From contig OX463822.1 of NCBI GenBank assembly GCA_949825045.1, positions 31,994,703 to 32,058,702 on the forward strand: DNA of 64,000 nucleotides, read 5' to 3'. Positions within the stretch are counted from its first letter, which is position 1, and each line of letters begins with the position of its first letter. The notes under the pieces are model-generated. The model had not been told where the DNA came from and did no database searches. It saw only the letters and a program-made list of their open reading frames with translations. Below, piece after piece: positions 1 to 11,243 of this stretch. A program made the translations under genes and the position numbers. This DNA comes from Argyresthia goedartella (Eukaryota > Arthropoda > Insecta > Lepidoptera > Argyresthiidae).

Positions 1-1214
1 GTTCGACAGTAACAACTTAATGAACATACAAATTAGCCTGCCAATAAATCCATTACCCTTTCGTAAATTCCTAACACGATACAGAGTCATAATTTCGTGG
101 AACATCGACAAGCTAATTTAAAAATCACGTCACGTCTGTTGCATCAGAGTGGTGTGGTGTTGCTTTCATGTATTTGCATACAACGGATAGTGCAAAAAGT
201 TACGCGGTAATTAGAAAAAGATGTTGCTATACTGTAGCAAGTGTAGAAACTAACACACGGAACATACTGCATATAAATAGGATTTTTTAATATAAAAAAC
301 TATTTTAATCGTAGCTTAGCTGATAGATTCCTAATATAGTATCGCATGCAAGCGCTGACTAACTCTAATTTATTGGCTCTTGTCAGTATAAGCACCGTAT
401 TGATTATTGTCTTTGGCGTCTGTTAAGTTTTATAGCTCGTTAATTTCTAGACCGAGTTTTTGTGTTCGAGATTCAAGATAAATTAAGATAAGAAAATTAT
501 TCAGGAAACGTTTACGTGTAACCAAATTATCGGGTTTCCCTTGACTGGGCGCTTCGCAATCAGCACACTACTGAATACATTCCACATAACTTCTCAGGGC
601 GGTACATTTACAATGATCGCTAAAGAAACTCTACACTGTCGTTTATTACCTTTTTGTTACCTTCTTAGCTATCATCGGTATAGAAAGGTGATAATTAAAC
701 AATTTCCAGGAACGCTCGAAGAGAACGAAATAGTTTCTAATGTCGTATTAATTAGTTGGAAACAAACAGACCGACGACGCTTTGCATATTGTGTTATAAT
801 GATTAGTTATTGAAAATAGAAGACGCTACCTATTGCATACAGGCTGATAGTCAGCCACTAAACTTAGGCACCTCTCCCTATGGTAAGTTATATCACGCGA
901 GGGGTCTAGTTAAGTCGTCACATGGTATTGTTAGAATTTATGTTTGCTAATAGGCAGCCGGCAATGGCTCCTCGGGCGCTACTGAATGGGTCTTTTCCGT
1001 TCAATGCTTGGCGCCCTTTAATTAACTCGCTTCATAAAGTTTCAGCAATTAGTCAACTTTATAATAAAAACTTTATTTTTAATATCTCGCTGGTGTCCTA
1101 GAATAATCGCAGCGCATAATCATAACAGTCGAATGAGTCCGGTCTGTGAGCGGAAATGACGATTCTAACATCAAAACTTAAATATACATATCACAAAGAA
1201 TTTTCGGCGACATC
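1..1214. other. Unassigned AT-rich DNA
   Basis: I see no gene, RNA or repeat family here that I can name. The open frames are short, lack family motifs and are what AT-rich non-coding DNA gives by chance. Confidence 0.5.
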
Positions 1215-1820
1215 TCCGCAACATGAGATACGTGCTACGTGCCTCATAAGCGAGGAGTTCCAGGTTCGAATACCGACTGGGGAGAAAGAAAACTTCCCGC
1301 GTCATGGATGCTTATAAGGGTTCCGTACCCGGAGGGTATAACGGGACTCTATTAATAAGACTCCGCTGTCCATCCGTCCGTCCGTCCGTCAGTCCGTCTG
1401 TCACCAGGCTGTATCTCATGAACCGTGATAGTTATACAGAAATACATCATCTGTGAAAATTTCAACTGTCTATACACAGATGAAATTTTCACAGATGAAG
1501 TATTTGTAAAACTAAAAAAAAAACAGAAAAAAAAAACTATAAACCACATACAAACTTGGTTGCACCTGGTTATGTACATGGAGTGTGAAAGTAGCCGTAC
1601 CAATAACTTTTTAAGCAACATTTTGTTATGAAAAATCCAAACTATTCACTCCACACCATCCCTACCATTGTACGGTGGTACGGAACCCTTCGTGCGCGAG
1701 TTCGACTCGCACTTAACCGGTTTTTATTTATATGTTTGTGACATCGCTGTTTCTAGTTCGAGTGTATCATGAGTGGGGCCATCCAGAAGGAATGTATGTG
1801 CTTCTAAAGGAACATTATAC
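1215..1820 (+). repeat. tRNA-derived SINE (family alpha), split by another repeat
   Basis: A tRNA-like head with a B-box-like AGGTTCGAATACC lies at about 1,261-1,275, followed by GACTGGGGAGAAAG. The body resumes at about 1,726 with GTGACATCGCTGTTTC and ends with GAGTGGGGCC, the order seen in the uninterrupted copy at 37,955-38,190 and in 43,755-43,930. A different dispersed repeat (1,313-1,725) sits between the two halves, so it landed inside the SINE. The short TTATA present on both sides of the insert may be its target duplication. Confidence 0.65.
1313..1725 (+). repeat. Dispersed repeat family gamma, plus-strand copy
   Basis: It starts with GGGTTCCGTACCCGGAGGG, runs through a (GTCC)n-type block, then CTGTATCTCATGAACCGTGAT, and ends with GAGTTCGACTCGCACTTAAC. 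The same order of blocks occurs at 30,515-30,760 and 61,990-62,260, and in reverse orientation at 2,600-2,845, 24,895-25,182, 39,935-40,027 and 58,840-58,995. It has no coding capacity. Similar repeats are very common in moth genomes, but I cannot give a database name. Confidence 0.75.
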
Positions 1821-2385
1821 AAGTTTGGGTTTGTATCGAAAACTAGAGTAAAATGGTAAGACTGAAGAAAATGGATCCTTTGACAGTCTTTAAATAAAAC
1901 ATAAATAAACTAGTTGAGCTAAATTACAGCGGTACATAAAGGCGTGTGGATCGGCGGCGACCGGCGCGCGCGCAGGCTCGATTTATGCGCGCCATAACCT
2001 TTAATTCAGACATAATTTAATTTGAACACGCCACCACGGACCTTAATTATGATATCTCGTGGGGCAACCACACCCTGTATGTGTGCCGCCGCCGAGTATT
2101 TGTTTTGATGTAGTTGTGAATAAAAAGAAGATTTGCCTTGCGATTATCCCACTTCTGAATATACGGGATGTTCAGACTGTGGCAAATGGAACACTTGAGA
2201 AAATTATGTTATTTGCACAGACTGCAAACTGTAAATTTCCTGTCGCTCAAAGACATGTTTGAGCTGACACTCGGTAATCTCTTATACAAGACTTATTACG
2301 AGGTAGGGATAATATTTTTATTTAAACTGCAGTTTTATTATCAAAATCAGACAGATATTATTATCAAAAACGCACTACGCACATT
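1821..2385. other. Unassigned stretch
   Basis: There is a short GC-rich patch at about 1,940-1,995 (GGCGGCGACCGGCGCGCGCG), but no recognisable gene or repeat. The small frames at 2,059-2,407 overlap one another and carry no motif. Confidence 0.4.
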
Positions 2386-2845
2386 TAGGGTTCCGAAACA
2401 AATATAGAATATAAGCCTAAAATGAGGGGTTTTTAAAGAAAAAAACAGATTTGGTATTTTTCATTAAAATAAACGTAATCATAAACATTATCACCAAATT
2501 TTAAGGTCAATGGGAAGGTTAAATAGGTACAACATTTTGTACTAAAGCTGACTTCTCATTCCTTTGTTTTCCAATATTTTGAAAACAAAAAATACAGTGC
2601 ATCTACTCGCGAGTTTTAAACAAAGATACCCCTCTTGATGCCAAATGATTTTATCGGGTCCCCATTTAGATGTATGGGAGTGCTCCTTAAAAACCGCCTC
2701 GGCTTGGGGTCAACATGATGTTTATACGGTTTGAAGACTGTAGCTTTAACCGTTTGGCTGTAAAACCTGTGTGACAGACGAAGAACGGACGGACACGAGA
2801 GTGAGAACAATAGAGTTGTTTTGAACACGGAACCCTAAAAACGGA
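2386..2845 (-). repeat. Dispersed repeat family gamma, minus-strand copy, diverged
   Basis: The right end, ACGGAACCCTAAAAAC, is the reverse complement of the family start, preceded by GACAGACGAAGAACGGACGG, the mirror of the (GTCC)n and CTGTC blocks. The left part (GAATATAAGCCTAAAATGAG, then ATTATCACCAAATTTTAAGG) recurs at about 39,830-39,950, so both copies share the same longer interior. The order and orientation agree between the two copies. It is non-coding. Confidence 0.6.
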
Positions 2846-3487
2846 ATCCTAACGGCACACAAATCTAAATACAAGATTCGACCGCACTACATCATGAACC
2901 TTTAGCTTCTGGCTGCACAACCCGAACATTACACCGAGAATTCATAATTAAGTCTTCCAATCGCGATGGCAGAAGTCAATATTTGACGGCATCAGATAGC
3001 ATTGAAACAAATTATTGTAAATAAACAAATACGAGTGTCCAAGGGGCCCGACTCTGCTAATGGTATGGCGGATGTCAGCGAACAATGACGCGACAACGAC
3101 TGTTCGTCCATCTTAGACAACATTTATCTTGTGGTCGGAAAATCGTTTATAGGTAATTTCTAATCATATGAATTGAGTAGGTATTAAGGGATTACAAAAA
3201 TGACATAAAGGATAGTAGACCGCATTTGTCAAGTGTCTGTCACTGATCTGTCGTTTGGTTAGCACAATCGAAGCCCAGCAATGGCGGCTTTTGAATTATG
3301 CGTGGTAATTAAACCGGGTGTAAATGCGGGCCGGCCCTGCTTCTGCCGCGCAAATAACTTCATTCGAGAATGTCGGCGAATGCTGGGAGTATTCGAGTTC
3401 GATTCTTAGTCGAATCGATTAATCGGAACTGAAGAAGCCAAGTCGGTAGCCCGCTTGCCATGTGGTCAGAGGGTATAGTGAATATAG
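2846..3487. other. Unassigned stretch
   Basis: No gene-like frame or named repeat is visible. A weak tRNA-like GAGTTCGATTC at about 3,394-3,404 could be the remnant of another SINE head, but the surrounding sequence does not match the SINE copies elsewhere in the window. Confidence 0.35.
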
Positions 3488-3522
3488 CAAACAATAATAA
3501 TAATGATAATAATAATAATACC
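3488..3522. repeat. (AAT)n microsatellite
   Basis: Imperfect run of AAT/TAA triplets with one TGATAA interruption. It lies directly at the end of the SINE copy that starts at about 3,521, as expected for a SINE or LINE tail. Confidence 0.8.
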
Positions 3523-3700
3523 TTGGACACTATTTACACACATTGATCTAGCCCCAAACTAGAATTCCCTGTATCTTGGGTACTAGAGAACGATACACAT
3601 ACTTATATAGATAAATATTATACTTAGATAGTCAAACAACCATGACTAGGGTACAAACATCCGTACAAACAATGGCCGCGAGCTGGAGAGATGAAGCTGG
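3521..3700 (-). repeat. SINE (family beta) fragment, minus strand
   Basis: It contains CCTTGGACACTATTTACA, GATCTAGCCCCAAACTAGAA and ACGATACACATA, then AACAACCATGACTAGGGTAC. These blocks match the fuller copy at 43,140-43,395 in order and spacing. The tRNA-like head (GGGACTCGAACGCGGGACC in the full copy) is missing here, so this is the body and tail only, cut before the head. Confidence 0.7.
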
Positions 3701-3953
3701 TAAGGAGGTCTAACGAAACAATGGTGGATTCAGTACATCAAAGAGATATTGATATTGCTTTATTACAACGTACGACACATTACATGATAATACAAAGATA
3801 TATAGTGATAATAAGAACCGGCTCAGCATTGGTGAACTGATACGGATCACAGCTTCAGCGCTGGTTTTCAGCCGGTCCTCCAGAACACCAGTATAAGTAC
3901 AATTTTACACGTGGGTCGTAAACAAAAAAAACTAACAAAATATTTACACAAAT

Positions 3954-3992
3954 GAAGGAAAAACTACAATACGAACGAACGAACCAATTGTA
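3954..3992 (+). repeat. Short segment shared with the LINE 3' end at 21.64 kb
   Basis: The 21-base string GAAGGAAAAACTACAATACG plus A at 3,954-3,974 recurs at 21,640-21,660, just before the A-rich tail of the RNase H-bearing LINE. Here it is followed by (AACG)n. It is probably the extreme 3' end of a second copy of that family, dead on arrival. The match is short, so this is tentative. Confidence 0.45.
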
Positions 3993-4223
3993 CCACTCCA
4001 GGGGTTATACCTAGTCTGGTCAAATGGCCGGCATACCAGAGAGCACGCTTTTTGAAGGGAGGGGGGGAGTGATGAGCTCGAGTGAGAGCGGAGGAGTGTG
4101 AATAGAATCGACCGATTAATGCAACCTTTAGCCAATATAGGAAGTTTGGACAGGGAAGGATAGGTGATGGGAAAGCGGAAAAAATGTTTCTTCATGTTTT
4201 CTGATCTTCTGTTTAATGTTTTG

Positions 4224-5094
4224 TTAGTTGATTTTCTGGGTTCTGTTCTGTTGGGTTGTCCGACGTGCTTTTAGTTTCACTTTCTGATTCCGGCATCTGG
4301 TATATTTGATTTGAGGCGACCGTAACTCATCCCTATTGTATGCTATTTCCATTCTGTAGCTAGGATTATTTACGTAGTATTTAATATCGTGTTTAAGGGA
4401 GTCTTTCAAGGTATATATGGGTCGACTGTCTTTCTTCTTACTAGTTTCTCAGTTCAGGGCGGCCTGGACTATGGGTTTTTAGGGCGTCTTAAGATATGTG
4501 ATTTTTTATTCCTTTGGTTATTATTTTCCCCTGTAGGATGACGTGTGTATTCCTATGTCTCCCCAGACATCCACCCCTGGTTTTTGGAGTTCTCGAGCAT
4601 GTCGCTCAAGATCATGCGTTTATATTTTCTTAGTCTTGAGTGGTTAGTTTTGGTGAGGGCTGCCATTTTTAGTCCGAATGAAATGCTCGGTAAAATAACC
4701 ATTTTGTATATAAAGCGAGCTATTTTCCAGTTCATGTTAGTCTTCTTTACAAAATGTATTAAGGCTTTAGACTTGCATAGTGCTTGTTGACATCTTTTCC
4801 TTATGGAATCTCTCCTGCGATGTCCTGCAGTAGTATAAGTGCCAAGATATTTTATTTCCGTTACCAGTCAAATTGGATCTATCCAATTCTATTGACTCTG
4901 GTCGCTAAATATCAATAGGGTCTCTTATTAGAACTTTAGTTTTCGTGTCATTTGTCACAAGGCCTACTGTTTTGAGCAATATTTTAGGTGGGTTACGATT
5001 TGGTCGATGAAGATCTTGGCATATAATGATGAGATCGTCCGCGAAGGAGAGAATAAGGAGTAACCTGTTGGTCCAGTTTTATATTGGGGATTTC
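4224..5094 (-). pseudogene. RTE-like LINE: reverse transcriptase C-terminal part
   Basis: On the minus strand the catalytic FADDLIII motif is readable at about 5,015-5,040, followed by degenerate thumb and connection sequence in several frames (ARFIYKMVILPSISFGLKMA at about 4,670-4,730) and a basic C-terminal tail at 4,224-4,409. The frame shifts repeatedly, so it is a dead copy. The protein would copy element RNA into DNA at nicked target sites. It is the downstream half of the reverse transcriptase at 7,138-8,284; the two were separated by the LINE inserted at 5,100-7,132. Joining the flanks restores continuous reading (LRTLED then EIPNIKLDQ). Confidence 0.75.
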
Positions 5095-5099
5095 ATCTT
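5095..5099 (+). repeat. Left target-site duplication ATCTT of the nested LINE
   Basis: ATCTT at 5,095-5,099 recurs at 7,133-7,137 on the far side of the insertion. Collapsing the two copies gives an uninterrupted RTE-like reading frame on the minus strand, which supports the call although the repeat is only 5 bp. Confidence 0.6.
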
Positions 5100-5821
5100 T
5101 CAAGATCGTGTCGAAGTGCACGGACAAGGGATGTCAGGTGGACGTCGCCTATATGGACTTCCGTAAGGCGTTCGACAGAGTCGATAATGACGTCCTAATG
5201 AAGAAGTTATGTGCCATTGGATTTGCCTCACGGCTGTTGGTTTTCTTCGCTGACTACCTCAAGAACCACCAGCAATATGTGCGACACGGCTGTTTTGAGT
5301 CCCAGCCGTACCATACACGGTCGGGAGTTAGGCAAGGGTCTATTCTCGGTCCGTTGTTATTTATGATTATGATAAATGACCTGGAATCAGAGCTTAAACA
5401 CGCCAACTGCCTGATGTATGCGGACGATCTGAAACTGATACTTCCCGTGAGTTCAGAGGATGATTGTAGTTTGCTGCAGGAAGATCTAGACGCGGTTCAT
5501 AGGTGGAGTGTGAACAATAAACTCCTCTTCAATACTGCCAAGTGCTATGTAATGTCCTTTACGCGCTCCTCTCATCCTATAAGCGCGATATATACACTCG
5601 GTACGGAGTCTTTGACTCGAGTGAATTCGATTAGGGACCTTGGTGTTACGTTCGACCCTAAACTTACATTCCATGAGCACATGAGCACATTGGCCAAGGA
5701 ATGCTTCAAAAGATTGGGGTTTGTAATACGGAATAGTAATGGATTCCATAACCTGGGTGTGGTCCAGCTTCTCTACATGGCCCTAGTGAGAACCAAACTT
5801 GAATCTAGCTCGTGGTTTTGA
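5100..5821 (+). pseudogene. Non-LTR reverse transcriptase fragment (jockey/CR1-like)
   Basis: About 240 codons stay open. The first catalytic aspartate block is VAYMDFRKAFDRVDND, followed by SGVRQGSILGPLLF and the YADDLKL catalytic pair, then the primer-grip region (NSIRDLGVTFDPKLTFHEH). The enzyme makes cDNA on nicked chromosomal DNA in the nucleus. The N-terminal endonuclease is absent through truncation. A stop follows at 5,819-5,821; shortly after it sequence resembling FLRYLY continues up to the MITE at 5,893 and resumes beyond it (YYPYLYP-like). The initiator methionine is not meaningful in a truncated copy. Confidence 0.85.
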
Positions 5822-5892
5822 ATTCGCACAAAAGCTCCTACATACTTTTGCTCGAGAAGGTACACAAAGCTTTCCTACGATACCTATACATA

Positions 5893-6665
5893 GTCGGTCC
5901 ATAAGTTCTGTCACAAATATTTTGTCGCATAGTAAATAATACCAAGTTTTATTTTATTTAATACTATATATGGTTTGATAGCTCATTAAATACTGATAAA
6001 TTAGAACGATTATTGGATTTAAATGATTAAAGCCATATTACACAAATGCTAGTTTCTTCAGAGATTTTGCACTTTTTTACCCAATCAAAAATACGGACGT
6101 CATTCACTTTATCTTTTTTCCATGACTCTTAAAACCTTTCAAACTTACGTGAGATTTTAGTCAGAACCCTCCCTGAACCCGTTACCTTTATTTTGAAGCA
6201 TAAGATAACTAAGTCTGGGTAAAACTAATTTTCATATTCACATTTTACGTAGTGTACTTGTTGCCCACAAGATCATTTTTATACGTTTTTCTGAAAACGT
6301 AAAAAGTACGTAAAGTTCTCTTTGGGAGCAGTTGGAACTGAAAGCTAACAGAAAATCAAATGCTAGTTGTTAAGCATGGTCTAAAATCGAGGTTTCAGAA
6401 TAAATAAAAAAAACCTTGTTGGTTATCTGGAACACTGTTTTTTTATTAAATTTGTGGTAAGTGGTATTTTTGTCAGTTGCGGCGTGTTTTGGGTTCGCGA
6501 TTGTCTCAAGTTATAAGGTTTTTTTGTCATATTGCGACAAAATGTATTGTATTGCAATTTGATTCGTATAAAATAAGCTTTTTAATCATGTATTATACGA
6601 TTAAGAAAAAGTTTATTGCTGAGTTTTATCTATCAAAAACCTTGTGACAGAACTTAAGGACCGAC
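5893..6665. mobile_element. Mariner-type MITE, 773 bp, TA target site
   Basis: Terminal inverted repeats of about 25 bp: the left end begins GTCGGTCCATAAGTTCTGTC and the right end ends GACAGAACTTAAGGACCGAC, with one mismatch over the first 20. Each end is flanked by TA (5,891-5,892 and 6,666-6,667). No transposase frame is present, so it was mobilised in trans, presumably by a Tc1/mariner enzyme. It interrupts the C-terminal coding part of the nested LINE. Confidence 0.85.
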
Positions 6666-6857
6666 TAAGTATAAGCGGAAATTTGGATACTACCCTTATC
6701 TTTATCCATCCGCTTTTATACTGGTGAGGCCGCGGAAAGCCTCAATGCTCTGCTGGCTGCAGCACCACTGACTGATCTGTTTGTTGATGAGTGGGGGCAT
6801 ATTGTGCGAGAATGTGGCAGGTTCTGCGAGATGAAGGAGTGAAAGTGTTGTCTTAGA

Positions 6858-6884
6858 AATATTATTATTATTATTATTATTTGC
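6858..6884. repeat. (ATT)n microsatellite
   Basis: About eight ATT triplets in the 3' untranslated part of the nested LINE. Confidence 0.85.
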
Positions 6885-7137
6885 ATTTATTTCAGTACCC
6901 TTGACATACCTAATAATGTTTAATACTATTTGAATTTGACGTAAATTTAATGTTTAATGTGATTTAAAATGTAGTATTTTCTACGAATTTGTACCCTTTG
7001 TTCCCTACCTGTGAAATCGACTTACCTAAATTGATACTGACATTGTATAACTATTTGACTTTGTACAGCGCATTGGGTGTATATCTGTAATGTTGTATAT
7101 CGTACTTGTATATTAAATAAATAAATAAATAAATCTT

Positions 7138-8284
7138 CCAATGTTCTGAGGACGTTATCCTTTAGGAAGGTAAATAGTCTTGGTGACAGTAGGCACCCTT
7201 GTTTGACCCCATTACCTTTATTAATACATGCGCTTTGCTGGCTGAACCATTTGATACAAGAGCTCATTCTTACAGGCTTTAATTAACCTGTTAGCTAAGA
7301 TCTTATTTGGCTTTGTCATGACAATGTCTCTTAGCGCAGTTAGGTTTACTGTTTTAAATTCTTTCCCCTTGGAAAGCCCTTAGCCCTTGCTAATACGAAT
7401 GTGCGGTTCCAGCGACCCATTCTTCATCTAGTACCCTGCGTAATGTGAAGATGTGGTCGTCTGCGGATCTAAAAGTGTGTACAAAAGTTGCTTGGTAGTT
7501 GCCAAGTTTCTTTATTGTTTTGTCCAGTTTATTGAGTAGGTATGTGGCATAGATCCGATAACCTGTATTGCAGATTGTGATTTGGCGATAATTGTTGGGG
7601 TCCAGCGGGTTTCTGTTTTTTGGAATTGGTATTTGGACCGTTTCGTTCCATAAATCTGATATCATATTATCTCTCCATGCTGTTTTCATTGTTTTCGAGA
7701 TCATCATTCTGTCATCAGTCATTCAGTCCGGTATATCTTTGTATAGTTCCGGCTCTAACTGGTCCGTACCAGGTACTGTTTCGTTGCGCATTTGGCTAAT
7801 TATTGTGTAAATTTCGGATGACGACGGGCTATTATCAAGGTACTCAGTTTCTGTGGGCTCGTTGGGGATAAGGTCTTTATTAGGGCCTTCTAACTTTTCG
7901 GTTACTATTCGTGACATTGGAATGTATTTTTGTTTTTTCAGCCGTCTCGCTTCAAGTAAACTTTCTATAGAAGTGATATACTATCTGCCTACGTTTGCTT
8001 GGGTGATTTTTACCTTTTCGGTCAAAGAATCGTCGGCATTTTTGTTGTTCTTCTGTCTCATTAATCATGTCAAGGCGCCGGCATTCTTTGAGATGTCTGT
8101 TTATTGGGGATCTGTTGGTCAACGTAATTTGGCGAATTTTTACTTTTGTATATTTCCCAAGCAGTGCAGTGTTCTCTCTATCTGGCGGGTGTTGTAATAA
8201 GTATTTTTTTGGGCCTCTATTTTCATAGATCCTGTTATTAATTCCCACGAGATGCTCGGGATGTTTTCGTCTTCCTGGGGGTCG
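7138..8284 (-). pseudogene. RTE-like LINE: linker and N-terminal reverse transcriptase
   Basis: Minus-strand pieces read in element order. First comes a linker with WELITGSMKIEA (about 8,250). Next is the pre-RT region (ISQMRNETVPGTDQLEPELY, 7,730-7,830). The fingers follow (NETVQIPIPKNRNPLDPNNY, then RSADDHIFTLRRVLDEEW, 7,400-7,650), and then NGVKQGCLLSPRLF at about 7,170-7,220, which immediately precedes the split from FADDL. Several frameshifts and stops make it non-functional. It continues at 4,224-5,094 across one inserted LINE, and its upstream endonuclease lies at 16,372-17,830 across another. Confidence 0.75.
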
Positions 8285-8804
8285 AAACTGTCATGATTCA
8301 AGTTCAAGTTCAAAGATTTTTCATAATAGCATAAAAATTCAATAGCACAAATAGCTCAATGAACGTCATAACATAATCAAGCAAACATAATAAAATATTA
8401 GGTAGGTGCCTACTTATTAGTACGTAATATATAGGGTAAAAGGGTTTAATGCCAGACGTCGATGTCTTGTAAAAAGTCAATTATTTTTTAGTAGGCCTTT
8501 TTGCACAAATTGTGCTTTATATTTTTTTTGAATCGAGCATCAGTAAAGTTTTGTTTTTGTTGCGAAATTTTATTGTAGAAGCGTATACAGTGTCCCATAA
8601 AACAACTACTATTTTTTGTGAGTCTGAACATTGAAAAATAAAGCTTAAGTTTATTTCTAGTTTGCACATTTTATTTATTATAAGTTTATTTCTAGTCTCA
8701 ATGTAACGCCAACCAACCAGCAACCCGGCCCCATATTAGTATGCCGTACGACAAAATGCTGTGGAAATTACTAAAATATACAAGACTAGTAGTTGCAATG
8801 TCAG

Positions 8805-9640
8805 TCAATTCCCTGATTCTTTTAACTGCATATGAATTCTATGTGCTAATTTAACAATACGGGGACGCCATTGTAGTTTGGCTTCAATAGTGATGCCAAG
8901 AAATACAGTTTCATCTACGAGTTTTAGTTTGTCATTCCACAATATAATGTTATTCTCAACTTGCCTTACATTAGGTAAAGTGAATGTTATGCACTTTGTC
9001 TTTTTTGAATTCAGAAGCAAGTTATTGGCAGTAAACCAATCTACTACTCGCGAGAGAGCATTATTTGTTTCCTGTAAGTCATTTTCTTGTCTCCTAATTT
9101 TAAAATTAGCGACGTGTCATCTGCAAATAATACTAAAACTGACATGTTTTGTACCGTGAATGGCAAATTATTTACATATAGGAAGAAACGGAACGGACCC
9201 ATAATAGATCCCTATGGGACTCATCTTCATCTGAGAACCCGACCATTTTGAACCCACCCTCCCGTGGTCTACACAGTTAAATGCCTTGGACAGGTCACAA
9301 AAAACACCTAATGTGTCCTGACGATCTTCCCACGTATTAAAAATATGTTTAACTCACATGACTCCAGCATCTGATGTCGACCGCTCTTTTATAAATCCAA
9401 ACTGTGGAGAACTTGATGCGCATTGAAGTGCGCCAGCAACTGACCCAATATAATCTTCTCAAATATTTTACTCAAATGCATGTAGAACATGCATGAACAT
9501 GGTTTGAAATTTGTGGGGTCATCCCTATCGCCGCTTTTAAATAAAGGTGTGCCTGCTGCGTTTCATGAGATGAGGGAAAGTACTCTCATCTACACATTTA
9601 TTGAAGATTTAGCTAAATGAGGTGCAAGTTCGTCTATCGT
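8805..9640 (-). pseudogene. Reverse transcriptase remnant of the jockey/CR1-like LINE
   Basis: A 71-codon open piece at 8,805-9,020 gives the segment after the catalytic site (NSKKTKCITFTLPNVRQVEN, then VFLGITIEAKLQWRPRI). Further up the minus strand, shifted frames give the finger motif FKSGDRDDPTNFKP. The catalytic YADD block falls in decayed sequence around 9,090-9,130 and I cannot read it cleanly. It is an old copy, more decayed than the element lodged inside it. Confidence 0.7.
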
Positions 9641-9885
9641 TTATGTTAACAAATTTGTTATTATTTATTCCTGCTTATTAATCATAATAATTAATATTGT
9701 AATATTTGTATTAGTCAAGCACAACCAATTTTTAAAAGAGATCTAAAAAGCAATCTGTGGGAGTTTCCACGCCCTTCTTCTCCCACAGTGGTCCAATGTA
9801 GAAAAGGGGCAAAAAATGACGCTTGTCTTATATGTAAATATCTACAGTAATAAAGAACTTTGACTTGACTTGACTTTCACCGAGC
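9641..9885 (+). mobile_element. Short LINE 3' end (family D) inserted in the jockey/CR1-like LINE
   Basis: About 240 bp matching 43,555-43,760 nearly end to end: GTATTAGTCAAGCACAACCA, AATCTGTGGGAGTTTC, CTCCCACAGTGGTCCA, GTAATAAAGAACTTTGAC, then the TTGACTTGACTT tail. In the other copy it follows a LINE C-terminal coding end, so here it is an extremely 5'-truncated insertion consisting of 3' UTR only. CTGTGGGAG and CTCCCACAG can pair as a stem. Confidence 0.75.
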
Positions 9886-9964
9886 TAATAATTTTTACTG
9901 ACATGCCCCAGAGATCCTTGGATTTTTTCAAATTTAACAACTTAAATGCTTCAATTACGCCATA

Positions 9965-10345
9965 CCCAAGCAGCATTTAAGCTGTAAAGAAGCTGTATAT
10001 TAGATCTTTTTTAAACTAAGAGCTGTATTGAAGCTTACATTTAGGCTGTATAAAGGGTAAGAATGCTTATATACAGCCCTTATAAGGGCAAAAGGGCCAC
10101 AAATTATACAGCCTTAGGCGTTACATGTGCTGTAAAATAGTGCAAAAGCTGTATTAGAGCTGTATTAGAGCTGTTATTCGGTATAAAAGGAAACCATTAG
10201 CTGTATTTCAGCTGTTTTTCGGTGTAAAAAGAAACCATAGCTGTATTAGAGCTGTCATTTGGTGTAAAAAGAAACCATAAGATGTTATTTGGTATAAAAA
10301 TAAACCATTATATTCATAAGAGCCTATATTGGGTGTAAAAATAAA
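9965..10345. repeat. Left subterminal repeats (AGCTGTA motif)
   Basis: Roughly a dozen AGCTGTA/AGCTGTT or TACAGC motifs, several in the form AGCTGTATTAGAGCTGT, interleaved with GGTGTAAAAAGAAACCA-type units at about 10,165-10,345 that repeat every 50-60 bp. Repeated subterminal motifs are the transposase-binding landmarks of CACTA-group elements; that role here is inference. Confidence 0.75.
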
Positions 10346-11243
10346 CCAACACTCAGTTTTAGTTTTACAACGAGGTTGCGCCAGGAACTCCGAGCTGCTG
10401 ATCATAAGGTAAGTAAGATAAAGATTGATGTTATAGTTTATATGTAATATGGAAACCATTTGTAAATAGTACCAAGTAAATATTATGATAGATTAGTTTA
10501 TATGGTGAACTATACATCATTCTGCGTCAGTATTGACTTGCAGATTTATATTTATTGTATACCTATGTGAGATTTATGGCATAATTTTCACGCCCTAGCA
10601 TAATAATTAAGAAACAGTAAAACTAAATATTAATTAGCGGGAAGTAGTATTTGATTTTGAGGTTAAAATAATACAATATATTTTAAGTAATAGATATGAG
10701 GGCAAAATCATAATTATTTGAGTTGGTAATTATGAAACGACTTGAGTTATTACCTAATATTTTCAAGTATTTATTATATTATCTTTTTAAATATATTTTC
10801 ATACATTCGAAAATGGCGATAATTTGTTAAACAGCCTTAACGATATTTGAACACCATTATAGTCTAACTAGCTGTACTACGTTATAAGTAGAGTCTTTTA
10901 TACAGCCTTTGGCTTTTAATCATCTTTTTAATAGAATATTTTTACTCGTTAGGCTGTTTATTGGTTCATCATGCATAGCCTTGTAATTCTCTTTAGAGAT
11001 GCTTAGAAGAAATTAAAAACCTTTAGCCGTTAATCAATATTTTAACTTGCCAAGCAATTTATTATACGAAGGCAAAGAAGGCATTTCCTTTATTTTTCTC
11101 CTTCGGTGTGTCATCGTAGGTAGTCTTTCTTACGTTACTTGGAAGTGGTTAGCAAAAACTTCAGTTTTATTTTATATGGGTTTATGTGAACAAAAAAATA
11201 TTGCGTTAGAGTGTATCATAATGAGTTTTAATATTTTTTTCAG

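Larger units (their letters stand above)
5100..7132 (+). mobile_element. 5'-truncated jockey/CR1-like LINE inserted in the RTE-like LINE
   Basis: The insertion carries the palm and thumb of a non-LTR reverse transcriptase (5,100-5,821), a MITE (5,893-6,665), the remaining C-terminal coding sequence (6,668-6,845) and a 3' untranslated region ending in (TAAA)n at about 7,110-7,132. The missing endonuclease and fingers are typical of 5' truncation during target-primed reverse transcription. ATCTT flanks both ends. It runs opposite to its host LINE. Confidence 0.8.

Noticed and set aside
541..813. 90-codon open frame near the left edge
   Set aside because: No motif, ordinary AT-rich composition, no splice or start context; such lengths are expected by chance over 64 kb.
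10165..10345. CRISPR-like spaced repeats
   Set aside because: The repeats are subterminal motifs of a eukaryotic DNA transposon, imperfect and unevenly spaced; nothing else is prokaryotic.
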